Positions 1 to 6,752 of a stretch of DNA of 16,858 nucleotides are shown here, in pieces. The stretch comes from Bacteroidota bacterium (GTDB taxonomy: Bacteria > Bacteroidota > Ignavibacteria > Ignavibacteriales > Melioribacteraceae): the NCBI GenBank assembly GCA_021786655.1, contig JAJYMU010000191.1:1-16858 (forward strand), read 5' to 3'. How positions within the stretch are numbered: position 1 is the stretch's first letter; each line of letters starts with the position of its first letter. A program made the position numbers and the translations under genes. The notes beneath the pieces are model-generated. The model was not told the DNA's origin. It did not search any database and saw only the letters and a program-made list of their open reading frames with translations.

Positions 1-1214
1 AAACTAACATCTTCTGTCTTGGTGAAGCGCGGTATTTCGGTAACGGAAGTATCGTCGATTTTCACCGGCGTTGCACTTAGCACAGCTCTTCCTACCAACG
101 TTCCGGTAAGGTCAATTTCTAAATTCTCGCCGACATACTTAAGCGAAGTCTTGTTGATAATTTTTGTCGTTTTGAATTTTTGCTCGGAAGGATAATACGT
201 AACAAACGTAAACGCATCCCAGTCAATCAAACTGTGAATGGAGGTTTCGATAAGTTGATGAAGATTGGTCTCCGAATCAAATTTCTTGTCGTAATTCAAA
301 ACGTTGAGAAGCGTTTTTAATCTCTGCTCGGATTGTGTTTCGGAAAACTTTTCTTCGAAAAGTGAAATTATAACCGAGATTACGCGAACTATTCTTCCCA
401 AACTATAAATTTGTTCGATGCCAAAAGCGTCGTTGACTTTGGAATCAAGCGTTAAAATACCCATGAGCGTTTTACCGTAGAAGAGAGGAACGCCGACGAA
501 ACTTTTTATTCCCTGTGCGGCACTGTAGTAACGGATAACATCTATCTCTGCATTGGGAGAAATATCGGTCAGCAATTCAGGTTCTTCCTTCTGAATTATC
601 TTGCCGAGGATATCATCTTCAAGATCAAATTTTTGCTGGGTTATTTGCTGAGAGCTGGAAATAAAACGCTCCAAAGTTAACCGTTTACGATTTTTATTAT
701 ACCAGAAGAAAGCGGCTGTGTGCGCCATGAAAGAATCTTTCACAACACTCAAAATTTTTTCCAGCACAAATCCAAACTGCTCGTCTTGATTGACATCTTC
801 CGGCAATTCTTCCAGAACAATTTTTTCAAAATTCTTTTTGAAATCCGGCGGTTTGAAAAAATCTTTTCTTCCTTGATTAATAGACGCTCCGAAATTCTCT
901 GCCGTAATTACTTCAATATTTTTCGTCGGAGAAATTATTTTAAAATCCTCGCCGGAATCTGTATCAAATTTTTCTGCCGTTCCGTGCGGTTCTTTTTCAT
1001 CTTCGAACAAATCCGGGCGAGACACAATTTCTTCGTCAAAAGAATTTTTCGCTATAGAATCACGCAAAAAAATTATGAACGCTACATAAATCACAAGAAC
1101 CAGCGAAGCGATTATGCGAAGCATCAAATCATCGGTAATAAACGGTATGACGATAAGGATGGGAATAAAAATGAAAATAAAAATTCGTTTTTTTATTTTA
1201 TCGATACTTCCCAT
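1..1214 (-). CDS. Membrane-anchored tandem GAF-domain protein (3' end outside window)
   Basis: The minus-strand frame is open from an ATG at 1214 to the left edge, giving 404 residues without a stop. An AAGGA-like SD lies about 11 nt upstream. The N-terminus (MGSIDKIKKR) is followed by two hydrophobic stretches, roughly residues 11-25 and 31-50, so a short membrane hairpin is likely. A charged, Glu/Asp/Lys-rich linker spans about 52-140. Residues about 145-290 look like a first GAF domain (contains FVGVPLFYGKTLMGILTLDS), and a second GAF-like domain starts near 300 and continues to the edge (contains DLTGTLVGRAVLSATPVKID). GAF domains bind small ligands or act as signalling dimer modules. The output domain, if any, lies beyond the window; a histidine kinase, GGDEF or phosphatase module are all possible. 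Domain calls are by eye, so the exact family is not recognised. Confidence 0.75.
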   Translation of the reverse strand, partial: MGSIDKIKKRIFIFIFIPILIVIPFITDDLMLRIIASLVLVIYVAFIIFLRDSIAKNSFDEEIVSRPDLFEDEKEPHGTAEKFDTDSGEDFKIISPTKNIEVITAENFGASINQGRKDFFKPPDFKKNFEKIVLEELPEDVNQDEQFGFVLEKILSVVKDSFMAHTAAFFWYNKNRKRLTLERFISSSQQITQQKFDLEDDILGKIIQKEEPELLTDISPNAEIDVIRYYSAAQGIKSFVGVPLFYGKTLMGILTLDSKVNDAFGIEQIYSLGRIVRVISVIISLFEEKFSETQSEQRLKTLLNVLNYDKKFDSETNLHQLIETSIHSLIDWDAFTFVTYYPSEQKFKTTKIINKTSLKYVGENLEIDLTGTLVGRAVLSATPVKIDDTSVTEIPRFTKTEDVS

Positions 1215-1309
1215 CAGCCGACTTTTCCTTTTGAAGAGAATTAAACACGAAATTGGAATTCAACCAACTTCGCATTCAATAATAAGAAAGATTTAAGAAA
1301 TTTTCCTAT

Positions 1310-1885
1310 TTAGAAGAGCGATGAAAGCAGTTTTGATACTTCTTTTTGTCCGGTTCCTTTTATGGTCGAATAGAAGAAACAGTTCTCTCCGAACAAAACT
1401 TCCGGGAATGTTTTCTTGACTTGTATTTTTGATTGGGCGAGTTCCGACTGTTTCAGTTTGTCCGATTTGCTCAGCAAAACCACATACGGAATATCTTGAG
1501 AACGGAGAAACTCATTTAGCGTAATATCAAGCTGCATGGGCGCATGTCGGCTATCAACCAAGTGGAAAGCCAGTTGGATTTGCTTGTTGATCGAGAAATA
1601 TTTTTCGAGAAGCTGCTGCCAAGAATCCCGTTCGGATTTCGAAACCTTTGCGTATCCGAAACCTGGTAAATCTGCGATATAAAACTTCTCTTCAACCAAG
1701 TAGTAATTGATGGATCTTGTTTTGCCGGGTTGCGAGGAAGTCTGAGCAATTTTTGTATTGAAAAGAGAATTAATGAATGAAGATTTTCCAACGTTCGAAC
1801 GTCCGCAGAGCACAACTGTTGGCAGTACCCGCTTCGGTATTTCTTTCAAGTCATATACCGGTTTGATAAATTCAATTCGATTCAT
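1310..1885 (-). CDS. ysxC: Ribosome biogenesis GTP-binding protein YsxC/EngB
   Basis: The 191-residue product is a TRAFAC-class small GTPase of the EngB/YihA/YsxC family, which assists late 50S subunit assembly in the cytoplasm. The P-loop GRSNVGKSS is at residues 28-36, the G2 threonine is in GKTRS near 56, and the G3 motif DLPG is at 72-75. The G4 motif is SKSD at 139-142 (T/N-K-x-D is usual) and the G5 region is YSTIKGTG around 172-179. Length and motif spacing are normal for the family. The ATG at 1885 is preceded by GAAGG about 10 nt upstream, and that SD falls within the last two sense codons of the transposase gene, whose stop lies 6 nt away. A 95-nt gap separates it from the GAF-domain gene. 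Confidence 0.95.
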   Translation of the reverse strand: MNRIEFIKPVYDLKEIPKRVLPTVVLCGRSNVGKSSFINSLFNTKIAQTSSQPGKTRSINYYLVEEKFYIADLPGFGYAKVSKSERDSWQQLLEKYFSINKQIQLAFHLVDSRHAPMQLDITLNEFLRSQDIPYVVLLSKSDKLKQSELAQSKIQVKKTFPEVLFGENCFFYSTIKGTGQKEVSKLLSSLF

Positions 1886-1891
1886 TGTTTT

Positions 1892-2425
1892 TTAACCTTC
1901 TCGATAATATTCGTCATCATCACGCCATTTCAGCGTATTATATCGTATGTATTTTCTTATATTATAGAGCTCCTGCTCATTTCGAATAATATGTTCGTAA
2001 AAATTTCTATGCCATTCAAAGTCGTTACCGCGTTCACGGCATTTTTTTGTTACAGCCGCTTTGTATGACCTAATAATTGAGCTAAGAGAACCGGCTACTA
2101 TGTTTTGAAATTTTCTTTCATCTTGTAGGGGCTCAACATGTTGAGCCCTTACGCTCCTATCAATAATTATAATACCGTGAACATGATTCGGCATCACAAT
2201 AAATTCATCAAGCTCAACAAACGGAAAATGTGACGGGATACTTTCCCAACACTCATAAGAGATACTGCCCATTTCGTTCAGTCGCACTTTGCCATTAACG
2301 ATTTTGCCAAACAAACATTCATAACGGCGCACACAAATTGTGATGTAATACCAGCCTGAATTAGAATAATCGAAACATTTCAACCTAACTGAACGGCGAT
2401 GAAATTTATGCTCTGGACCAACCAT
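1892..2425 (-). CDS. IS200-like Y1 / REP-associated tyrosine transposase (RayT type)
   Basis: The 177-residue product has the hallmarks of the Y1 (HUH) transposase_17 family. The N-terminal RRSVRLKCFDYSNSGWYYIT is typical of RayT-like proteins, the metal-binding HUH motif is MPNHVHG with H81 and H83, and the probable catalytic tyrosine is Y121 in IIRSYKAAVT. The C-terminal block HRNFYEHIIRNEQELYNIRK (140-159) is also typical. Such enzymes cut single-stranded DNA at hairpins through a 5'-phosphotyrosine link. The reading frame is intact. The segment between the HUH motif and the tyrosine (residues about 92-101, VRAQHVEPLQ) is encoded by a palindrome related to one lying 26 bp upstream of the gene. 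The gene sits just past the rplQ terminator and 6 nt before ysxC, suggesting insertion into the spacer after the ribosomal cluster. Whether it is mobile or domesticated cannot be told from here. Confidence 0.9.
   Translation of the reverse strand: MVGPEHKFHRRSVRLKCFDYSNSGWYYITICVRRYECLFGKIVNGKVRLNEMGSISYECWESIPSHFPFVELDEFIVMPNHVHGIIIIDRSVRAQHVEPLQDERKFQNIVAGSLSSIIRSYKAAVTKKCRERGNDFEWHRNFYEHIIRNEQELYNIRKYIRYNTLKWRDDDEYYREG
2125..2152. repeat. Palindrome inside the Y1 transposase gene
   Basis: The perfect 20-nt core GGGCTCAACATGTTGAGCCC at 2129-2148 extends outward through one G/T mismatch to GTA...TAC arms, giving a near-perfect 28-nt inverted repeat centred at 2138/2139. It lies wholly inside the transposase reading frame, encoding residues about 92-101, and keeps the frame open. 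It has the same architecture as the palindrome at 2452-2478. Confidence 0.9.
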
Positions 2426-2451
2426 CTCACGCTATCCCCTATCCCACGTTT

Positions 2452-2478
2452 GTAAGGGTTCAATATATTGAACCCTAC
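2452..2478. repeat. REP-like palindrome upstream of the Y1 transposase gene
   Basis: A perfect 22-nt palindrome at 2455-2476 consists of AGGGTTCAA, a TATA centre and TTGAACCCT. It is flanked by GTA on one side and AC on the other, with one unpaired A. It lies 26 bp upstream of the transposase ATG and 4 bp from the end of the rplQ terminator. The shared consensus with the internal copy is GTARGGGYTCAA-N4-TTGARCCCTWAC. In RayT systems such hairpins are the DNA substrates of the linked transposase, so this is a likely recognition or end element. Confidence 0.85.
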
Positions 2479-2482
2479 TTTA

Positions 2483-2517
2483 AAACAAAAAAGAGTAACC
2501 GAAACCGATTACTCTTT
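2483..2517 (-). terminator. Rho-independent terminator after rplQ
   Basis: On the minus strand a 9-bp stem (AAAGAGTAA pairing with TTACTCTTT, at 2509-2517 and 2490-2498) encloses a roughly 10-nt loop that may add two more pairs. A T-rich run follows immediately (TTTTTTG and more T). It lies 24 nt after the rplQ stop. The stem is AT-rich, but the U-tract and position at the end of the ribosomal cluster make termination likely. Confidence 0.8.
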
Positions 2518-2541
2518 CCAAACTAAATTATGAACTAAGAA

Positions 2542-3132
2542 TTAGCTTCCCTTTTTCTGCGGTGTTGTCTTAGGGGTTGCTGTTCTCGTTGTCTTCACTT
2601 TTTCTTTTTTCGGCTTAGGAGCAGTTTCTTTTTTTGTTCTTGTTGCTGCTTTCTTAGCTGCTTTTGCTTCCTTCTTTTCCTCTGCTTTTTCTTCTGCCTT
2701 GGTTTCAGCAGTAGTTTCAGTCGGAGTTTCGGTTTCACCTTTGGATTTTTTCGGTGATTTTGGTTTTACGATGCCGCTGAAGTCAACAAGTTCTATAATT
2801 GCCAATTCCGCACCGTCGCCTTTTCTTTGACCAAGATGGACAACTCTTGTGTATCCGCCCGGTCTATCGCCAACCTTCGTAACGATTTCACTAAACAATT
2901 CCTTTACAATGTTTCTATCTTTGATCTGATTGGAAACATATCTCCTGGTGTGAACGGAATCCGTTTTTGCTTTTGTTATCAGTGGTTCAACAAAACCTCT
3001 TAACTCTTTTGCCTTAGCAATTGTTGTAGTAATCTTTTTATGCTTTAGTAAAGAAGAAGCCAATACCCTTAAGGTTGCAAGTCGGTGACTTGATGTTCTC
3101 CCTAATTTTCTACCTTTAACTCTGTGTCTCAT
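2542..3132 (-). CDS. rplQ: 50S ribosomal protein L17 with long charged C-terminal tail
   Basis: Residues 1 to about 118 are a full L17: MRHRVKGRKLGRTSSHRLA at the start, HKKITTTIAKAKELR, the RRYVSN segment, and the closing PGGYTRVVHLGQRKGDGAEL and AIIELVDF. L17 binds 23S rRNA near the polypeptide exit side of the 50S subunit. The remaining 78 or so residues are a low-complexity tail rich in Lys, Ala, Glu, Thr and Pro, with repeated KKE/AEEK/TKKE-like units and no recognisable fold. Basic tails on L17 are common in the Bacteroidota/Chlorobiota group, but this one makes up about 40% of the protein. The gene is the last of the cluster, 20 nt after rpoA and followed by a terminator. Confidence 0.97.
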   Translation of the reverse strand: MRHRVKGRKLGRTSSHRLATLRVLASSLLKHKKITTTIAKAKELRGFVEPLITKAKTDSVHTRRYVSNQIKDRNIVKELFSEIVTKVGDRPGGYTRVVHLGQRKGDGAELAIIELVDFSGIVKPKSPKKSKGETETPTETTAETKAEEKAEEKKEAKAAKKAATRTKKETAPKPKKEKVKTTRTATPKTTPQKKGS

Positions 3133-3152
3133 TCTTCAACCTTCTGGAATAA

Positions 3153-4148
3153 CTAATTGTTTTCTGGTTTATCTTTTAAATATTTTTCCACGTCCATACC
3201 GAATTCAAGACCGTAATTTTCAACGATCTCAATTAATTCGGCTAAAGATTTTCTTCCGAAATTTCTGAACTTCAGCATTTCGCTTTCATCACGTTTTACC
3301 AGATCGGATAACGTTTTGATGTTCGCAGCTTTCAAACAATTATGAGAGCGCACGCTAAGCTCGAGATCGTCAACGCTTGTCGTCAATATCTTTCTGAGTC
3401 TTTCGGATTCGGCATCTTTCTCACTTTCAACTTTTTCTTCTTCTGGTTCAGCGTCGAAGTTGATAAACATTTGAACATGATCTTTTAGAATCTTTGCTGA
3501 ATTGGAAACTGCTTCTTCCGGTGTAATAGATCCGTCTGTTTGAACTTCTAATGTCAGTTTTTCGAAATCATTTCTTTCGCCGATACGAACGTTTTCTACA
3601 TCATAGCGTACGTTTACTATCGGGGTGTAAATCGAATCAATCGGAATCGTACCGATTGTAATTTCAGGAATCTTTTGTTCGGTAGATGGAACGTAGCCTT
3701 TGCCCAATCCAAAACGAAGTTCCATATTCAGCTTTGCATCAGCATTCAAACGTGCTATATGAAGATCGGGATTTAGCACTTCGATATCTGGACATGCTTT
3801 TTGAATATCGGCGGCTTTAAATTCTTTAGCCCCGCTCAAGGAGATTTCACAACCGGTTGCTTTCTTGTTAATGATTCTCATCCGAACTTTTTTAAGGCTA
3901 AGAATGATTTCAGTAACGTCTTCAACAACACCAGGTATTGTGGAAAACTCGTGAAGAACGCCTTCAACCTTAATGGCATTAATTGCCGCACCGGTTAGAG
4001 ATGAAAGCAGAACTCTTCTTAATCCATTGCCCAGTGTAACCGCAAATCCTCTCTCTAACGGTTGAATAAAGAATCTTCCGAATCTTTCATTGCTTAACGC
4101 TTCATCGAGCGTAACACCATCTGGCATCTTTATGAATGGATAGCTCAT
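3153..4148 (-). CDS. rpoA: DNA-directed RNA polymerase subunit alpha
   Basis: The 331-residue alpha subunit scaffolds RNA polymerase assembly and contacts promoters and activators. The N-terminal dimerisation domain covers about 1-230 and includes the conserved block LERGFAVTLGNGLRRVLLSS at 31-50. An acidic linker (EPEEEKVESEKDAESE) spans about 234-249. The C-terminal helix-hairpin-helix domain starts near 255 with TSVDDLELSVRSHNCLK. R267, N270 and C271 match the E. coli R265/N268/C269 DNA-binding surface, and FRNFGRKSLAEL at about 294-305 is the second HhH. The ATG has AGAGGA about 9 nt upstream. It sits between rpsD and rplQ, as in the classical alpha operon. Confidence 0.99.
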   Translation of the reverse strand: MSYPFIKMPDGVTLDEALSNERFGRFFIQPLERGFAVTLGNGLRRVLLSSLTGAAINAIKVEGVLHEFSTIPGVVEDVTEIILSLKKVRMRIINKKATGCEISLSGAKEFKAADIQKACPDIEVLNPDLHIARLNADAKLNMELRFGLGKGYVPSTEQKIPEITIGTIPIDSIYTPIVNVRYDVENVRIGERNDFEKLTLEVQTDGSITPEEAVSNSAKILKDHVQMFINFDAEPEEEKVESEKDAESERLRKILTTSVDDLELSVRSHNCLKAANIKTLSDLVKRDESEMLKFRNFGRKSLAELIEIVENYGLEFGMDVEKYLKDKPENN

Positions 4149-4175
4149 TTATAGTATCCTCTTTATAATTTTTAA

Positions 4176-4802
4176 TTACTTAGAATATAACTCTACAATT
4201 AATTGTTCGTTTGCATTCAACGGAATGTCTTCTCGTTCCGGTATGTTCAAGAAATTACCGGAGAGAGTTGCTTTATCAATTGACAACCAACTGTAAACGT
4301 TATCTTTAGTTCTTCTTAACGAATTGTGAATCGCATCCAACTTCTTGCTCTTTTCACGAACCGAAATTACATCGCCTGGTGAAAGAGAAAATGAAGGAAT
4401 ATCCACAATACGATTATTGACGGTAAAGTGTCCGTGAAGAACCAACTGACGCGCAGATTTTCTGGAAGGAGCAAAACCAAGACGGAAAATTGTATTATCT
4501 AATCTTCGTTCCAAAAGTTTTACCAAGTTACCGCCGGTAACACCTTTTTGACGGATAGCTGTCTCAAAGTAATTATGGAACTGAACTTCCTGCAATCCGT
4601 AAATTCTTCTAACTTTTTGTTTTTCTCTGAGCTGAACGCCATATTCAGAAAATTTCGCCCTTCGTGATAAACCATGCTGACCTGGCGCATAGTTCTTCTT
4701 TTCAAGCGGACATTTTTCGGATAAGCATTTAGCTCCCTTTAAAAATAATTTCTGCTTTTCTCTTCTGCACAATTTGCAACTTGGGCCTGTGTATCTTGCC
4801 AT
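4176..4802 (-). CDS. rpsD: 30S ribosomal protein S4 (zinc-finger type)
   Basis: The 208-residue S4 is a primary 16S rRNA binder that nucleates the 30S body. In enterobacteria it represses the alpha operon; that role is not shown here. The N-terminus carries C9, C12, C26 and C31 in a Cys4 arrangement typical of zinc-binding (C+) S4 proteins. The S4 RNA-binding domain runs from about 97 (RLDNTIFRLGFAPSRKSARQ) to about 160 (PGDVISVREKSK). The C-terminus is normal. The ATG at 4802 has an AGGAGA ribosome binding site about 10 nt upstream. It lies 16 nt after rpsK. Confidence 0.99.
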   Translation of the reverse strand: MARYTGPSCKLCRREKQKLFLKGAKCLSEKCPLEKKNYAPGQHGLSRRAKFSEYGVQLREKQKVRRIYGLQEVQFHNYFETAIRQKGVTGGNLVKLLERRLDNTIFRLGFAPSRKSARQLVLHGHFTVNNRIVDIPSFSLSPGDVISVREKSKKLDAIHNSLRRTKDNVYSWLSIDKATLSGNFLNIPEREDIPLNANEQLIVELYSK

Positions 4803-4818
4803 CTAAAGTTTCTCCTGA

Positions 4819-5205
4819 TTAAACTCTTCTACGTTTTGGTGGTCTGCATCCGTTATGCGGAATTGGTGTTTTGTCTTTGATCGACAAAATATCCAATCCT
4901 GCTGTATTCAATGCTCTAATTGCTGCTTCTCTTCCCGCACCGGGACCTTTAACAAACACATCGACTTTTCTCAAACCTAAATCGTGAGCTTCTTTTGCAG
5001 CGGCTTCTGCAGTCACCTGAGCAGCAAACGGTGTGTTCTTTCTCGATCCTTTAAAACCGTTTTTGCCGGCGGATGACCAAGAAATTATATTTCCATAAAT
5101 ATCTGTAATAGCTACAATAACATTGTTGAATGAAGCTTTAATGTGAGCAACTCCAACAGCGTCAACATGAACTTTCTTTTTTGTCTTTTTAACAACTTTA
5201 GCCAA
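4819..5205 (-). CDS. rpsK: 30S ribosomal protein S11 (TTG start)
   Basis: The 128-residue S11 is a platform protein near the mRNA exit and E site. Conserved segments include VGVAHIKASFNNVIVAITD, SWSSAGKNGFKGSRKNTPFA, a KGPGAGREAAIRAL block and the terminal DKTPIPHNGCRPPKRRRV. The first codon is TTG at 5203-5205. A GAGGAG SD lies 5 nt upstream, and there is no ATG near the expected N-terminus (MAKVVKKTKKK), so TTG is the start. The gene is in the alpha-operon order rpsM-rpsK-rpsD-rpoA-rplQ. Confidence 0.99.
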   Translation of the reverse strand: MAKVVKKTKKKVHVDAVGVAHIKASFNNVIVAITDIYGNIISWSSAGKNGFKGSRKNTPFAAQVTAEAAAKEAHDLGLRKVDVFVKGPGAGREAAIRALNTAGLDILSIKDKTPIPHNGCRPPKRRRV

Positions 5206-5210
5206 GTTTA

Positions 5211-5216
5211 CTCCTC
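5211..5216 (-). promoter_or_regulatory. Shine-Dalgarno site fixing the TTG start of rpsK
   Basis: GAGGAG on the minus strand ends 5 nt before the TTG codon at 5203-5205. Because no ATG or GTG matches the family N-terminus, this site decides the start. Confidence 0.8.
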
Positions 5217-5230
5217 AATGAAATTTATAA

Positions 5231-5614
5231 TTACTTCTTAGCCGCAACTTTCTTCTTGCCTGCTACGGTTTTACGTTTTCCTTTTCGAGTTCTTGAATTG
5301 GTTCTTGTGCGTTGACCTCTTGCCGGCAGACTTCTTCTGTGGCGGAGACCGCGATACGAACCGATATCCATCAATCGTTTGATGCTCTGCTGAACTTCAC
5401 TTCGCAATGCACCTTCAACTTTATATTCGGAAGTCATTACCGAACGTATTTTTGCAATCTCTTCCTCGGTTAAGTCCGAAACTTTTTTATCGGGATTAAC
5501 GCCAGCTTTCGAAAGAATTTCCGCTGAGGATTTCTGACCGATTCCATAAATGTAAGTCAAACCGACGAAAGCTTTTTTTTGTTTTGGTAAGTCTATACCT
5601 GCGATACGAGCCAA
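5231..5614 (-). CDS. rpsM: 30S ribosomal protein S13 (TTG start)
   Basis: The 127-residue S13 sits in the head of the 30S subunit and contacts the P-site tRNA and the 50S subunit. The N-terminus ARIAGIDLP, the helix-hairpin-helix region TYIYGIGQKSSAEILSKAGV and the RNA-binding RGLRHRRSLPARGQRTRTN near 94-112 are diagnostic. A basic C-terminal tail (GKKKVAAKK) extends a little beyond the core. The start codon is TTG at 5612-5614 with a near-perfect AGGAGGT SD 7 nt upstream. The gene begins 19 nt after rpmJ. Confidence 0.99.
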   Translation of the reverse strand: MARIAGIDLPKQKKAFVGLTYIYGIGQKSSAEILSKAGVNPDKKVSDLTEEEIAKIRSVMTSEYKVEGALRSEVQQSIKRLMDIGSYRGLRHRRSLPARGQRTRTNSRTRKGKRKTVAGKKKVAAKK

Positions 5615-5621
5615 ATCTATA

Positions 5622-5628
5622 ACCTCCT
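5622..5628 (-). promoter_or_regulatory. Shine-Dalgarno site fixing the TTG start of rpsM
   Basis: AGGAGGT on the minus strand, 7 nt before the TTG at 5612-5614, is among the strongest ribosome binding sites in the window. It supports TTG as the true start of S13. Confidence 0.85.
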
Positions 5629-5633
5629 AAGTT

Positions 5634-5747
5634 TTAACCTTGTCTTTGTTTGTGTTTAGGATTCTTGCAGATCACCCTAACAACACCTTTTCTTTTGATG
5701 ATCTTACAGTTCTCGCAAATTTTTCTAACAGATGATCGAACCTTCAT
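5634..5747 (-). CDS. rpmJ: 50S ribosomal protein L36 (zinc-ribbon type)
   Basis: A 37-codon gene reads MKVRSSVRKICENCKIIKRK and then GVVRVICKNPKHKQRQG. Residues C11, C14, C27 and H32 form the CxxC...C....H zinc ribbon of the C+ form of L36, which binds 23S rRNA deep in the 50S subunit. Length and sequence are standard. It lies 10 nt after infA and 19 nt before rpsM, the usual place for rpmJ in this cluster. Confidence 0.97.
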   Translation of the reverse strand: MKVRSSVRKICENCKIIKRKGVVRVICKNPKHKQRQG

Positions 5748-5757
5748 TGCTTCTCCG

Positions 5758-5976
5758 TTATTTATACCTATATGTAATTCTACCTTTGTTCAAATCGTAC
5801 GGCGATAATTCTATTGCAACTTTATCACCGACCAAAATTTTTATAAAGTGCATTCTCATCTTACCGGAAATGTGAGCAAGTATTTCGTGTCCGTTATCAA
5901 GACGAACTTTAAAATGCGCGTTCGGCAATGTTTCTGTAACAACTCCGTCAACTTTTATTGGTCCTTGCTTCGCCAT
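5758..5976 (-). CDS. infA: Translation initiation factor IF-1
   Basis: The 72-residue IF-1 is a single S1/OB-fold protein that binds the 30S A site during initiation. It has the canonical MAKQGPIKVDGVVTETLPNA start, then HISGKMRMHFIKILVGDKVAIEL and SPYDLNKGRITYRYK. The length is exactly that of the family. The stop codon of map directly abuts its ATG (TAGATG), so translational coupling of the two genes is likely. Confidence 0.99.
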   Translation of the reverse strand: MAKQGPIKVDGVVTETLPNAHFKVRLDNGHEILAHISGKMRMHFIKILVGDKVAIELSPYDLNKGRITYRYK

Positions 5977-6741
5977 CTATCCGCACTTAGTTAGTATTTC
6001 AGCTTTTCCGTCTATCACTGCAACAGTATGTTCAAAATGCGCCGAAGGTTTTTCATCGGCAGTGAAGACCGTCCAACCGTCTTCTGCAACATGAACTTTG
6101 TACGAACCCATGTTAATCATCGGTTCAATCGCAAAGGTCATTCCGTTCTTAATTATTGCACCAGTGTTCTTTTTGCCGTAGTTCGGAATTTGCGGATCTT
6201 CATGCAAATTTTTGCCTACCCCGTGACCGCATAAATCTCTTACCACTGAAAATCCGTTCGACTCGACATAAGTTTGTATTGCGTAAGAAACTTCGCCGAA
6301 GCGATTACCTTCTGCGGCTTGTTCTATGCCGAGATACAAAGATTTTTCGGTAACATCCATCAGTTTCTGTTTTTCTTCCGAAATTTTTCCTACAGCTACC
6401 GTTAACGCCGCGTCACCGAAATAACCGTTCTTTTCGACGCCTACATCAATGGAAAGTATCTCGCCTTCTTTTAGAACTCTGTTGCCGGGAATCCCGTGAA
6501 CAACCTCTTCATCAATTGAAGAACAAATAGAACCTGGAAAATCAAACGACCCAGCTTGCGAATATCCTTTGAATGCGGGTCGTGCATTATTGCTTAAGAT
6601 ATAATCTTCAGCAATCTTATCTAATTCAATCGTCGTTAAACCAGGTTTAACATAACGCTTAAGTAATTGTAAAGTCTCAGCAACTATCTGACAGCTTTCG
6701 CGTATGTAATCTATCTCTTTTTTACTTTTAAGTAATATCAC
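5977..6741 (-). CDS. map: Type I methionine aminopeptidase
   Basis: The 254-residue enzyme removes the initiator methionine from nascent proteins in the cytosol. The pita-bread metallopeptidase residues are all visible: H82 (HGIP), D99 (SIDVG), D110 (YFGDAA), H173 (GHGVG), E206 (AIEP) and E237 (FEHTV). It is the short type I form without an N-terminal zinc extension. The start is GTG at 6739-6741, 11 nt after the secY stop, with no obvious SD. Placement directly after secY, with no adk between, matches the Bacteroidota/Chlorobiota order. It abuts infA with no spacer. Confidence 0.98.
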   Translation of the reverse strand: MILLKSKKEIDYIRESCQIVAETLQLLKRYVKPGLTTIELDKIAEDYILSNNARPAFKGYSQAGSFDFPGSICSSIDEEVVHGIPGNRVLKEGEILSIDVGVEKNGYFGDAALTVAVGKISEEKQKLMDVTEKSLYLGIEQAAEGNRFGEVSYAIQTYVESNGFSVVRDLCGHGVGKNLHEDPQIPNYGKKNTGAIIKNGMTFAIEPMINMGSYKVHVAEDGWTVFTADEKPSAHFEHTVAVIDGKAEILTKCG

Positions 6742-6752
6742 AATCTAACAAA

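Noticed and set aside
347..363. Inverted repeat ACTTTTC-TTC-GAAAAGT
   Set aside because: It lies within the GAF-domain coding region, is AT-rich with no following U-tract, and is likely codon-driven coincidence.
720..1244. Plus-strand open frame rich in Phe, Arg and Asn
   Set aside because: It is antisense to the GAF-domain gene, has no family resemblance and has a composition typical of a shadow frame. The minus strand gives a coherent membrane/GAF protein.
6742..6752. Missing adk between secY and map
   Set aside because: Absence of adk here is the usual arrangement in Bacteroidota-type clusters, so it is a lineage hint, not a deletion.
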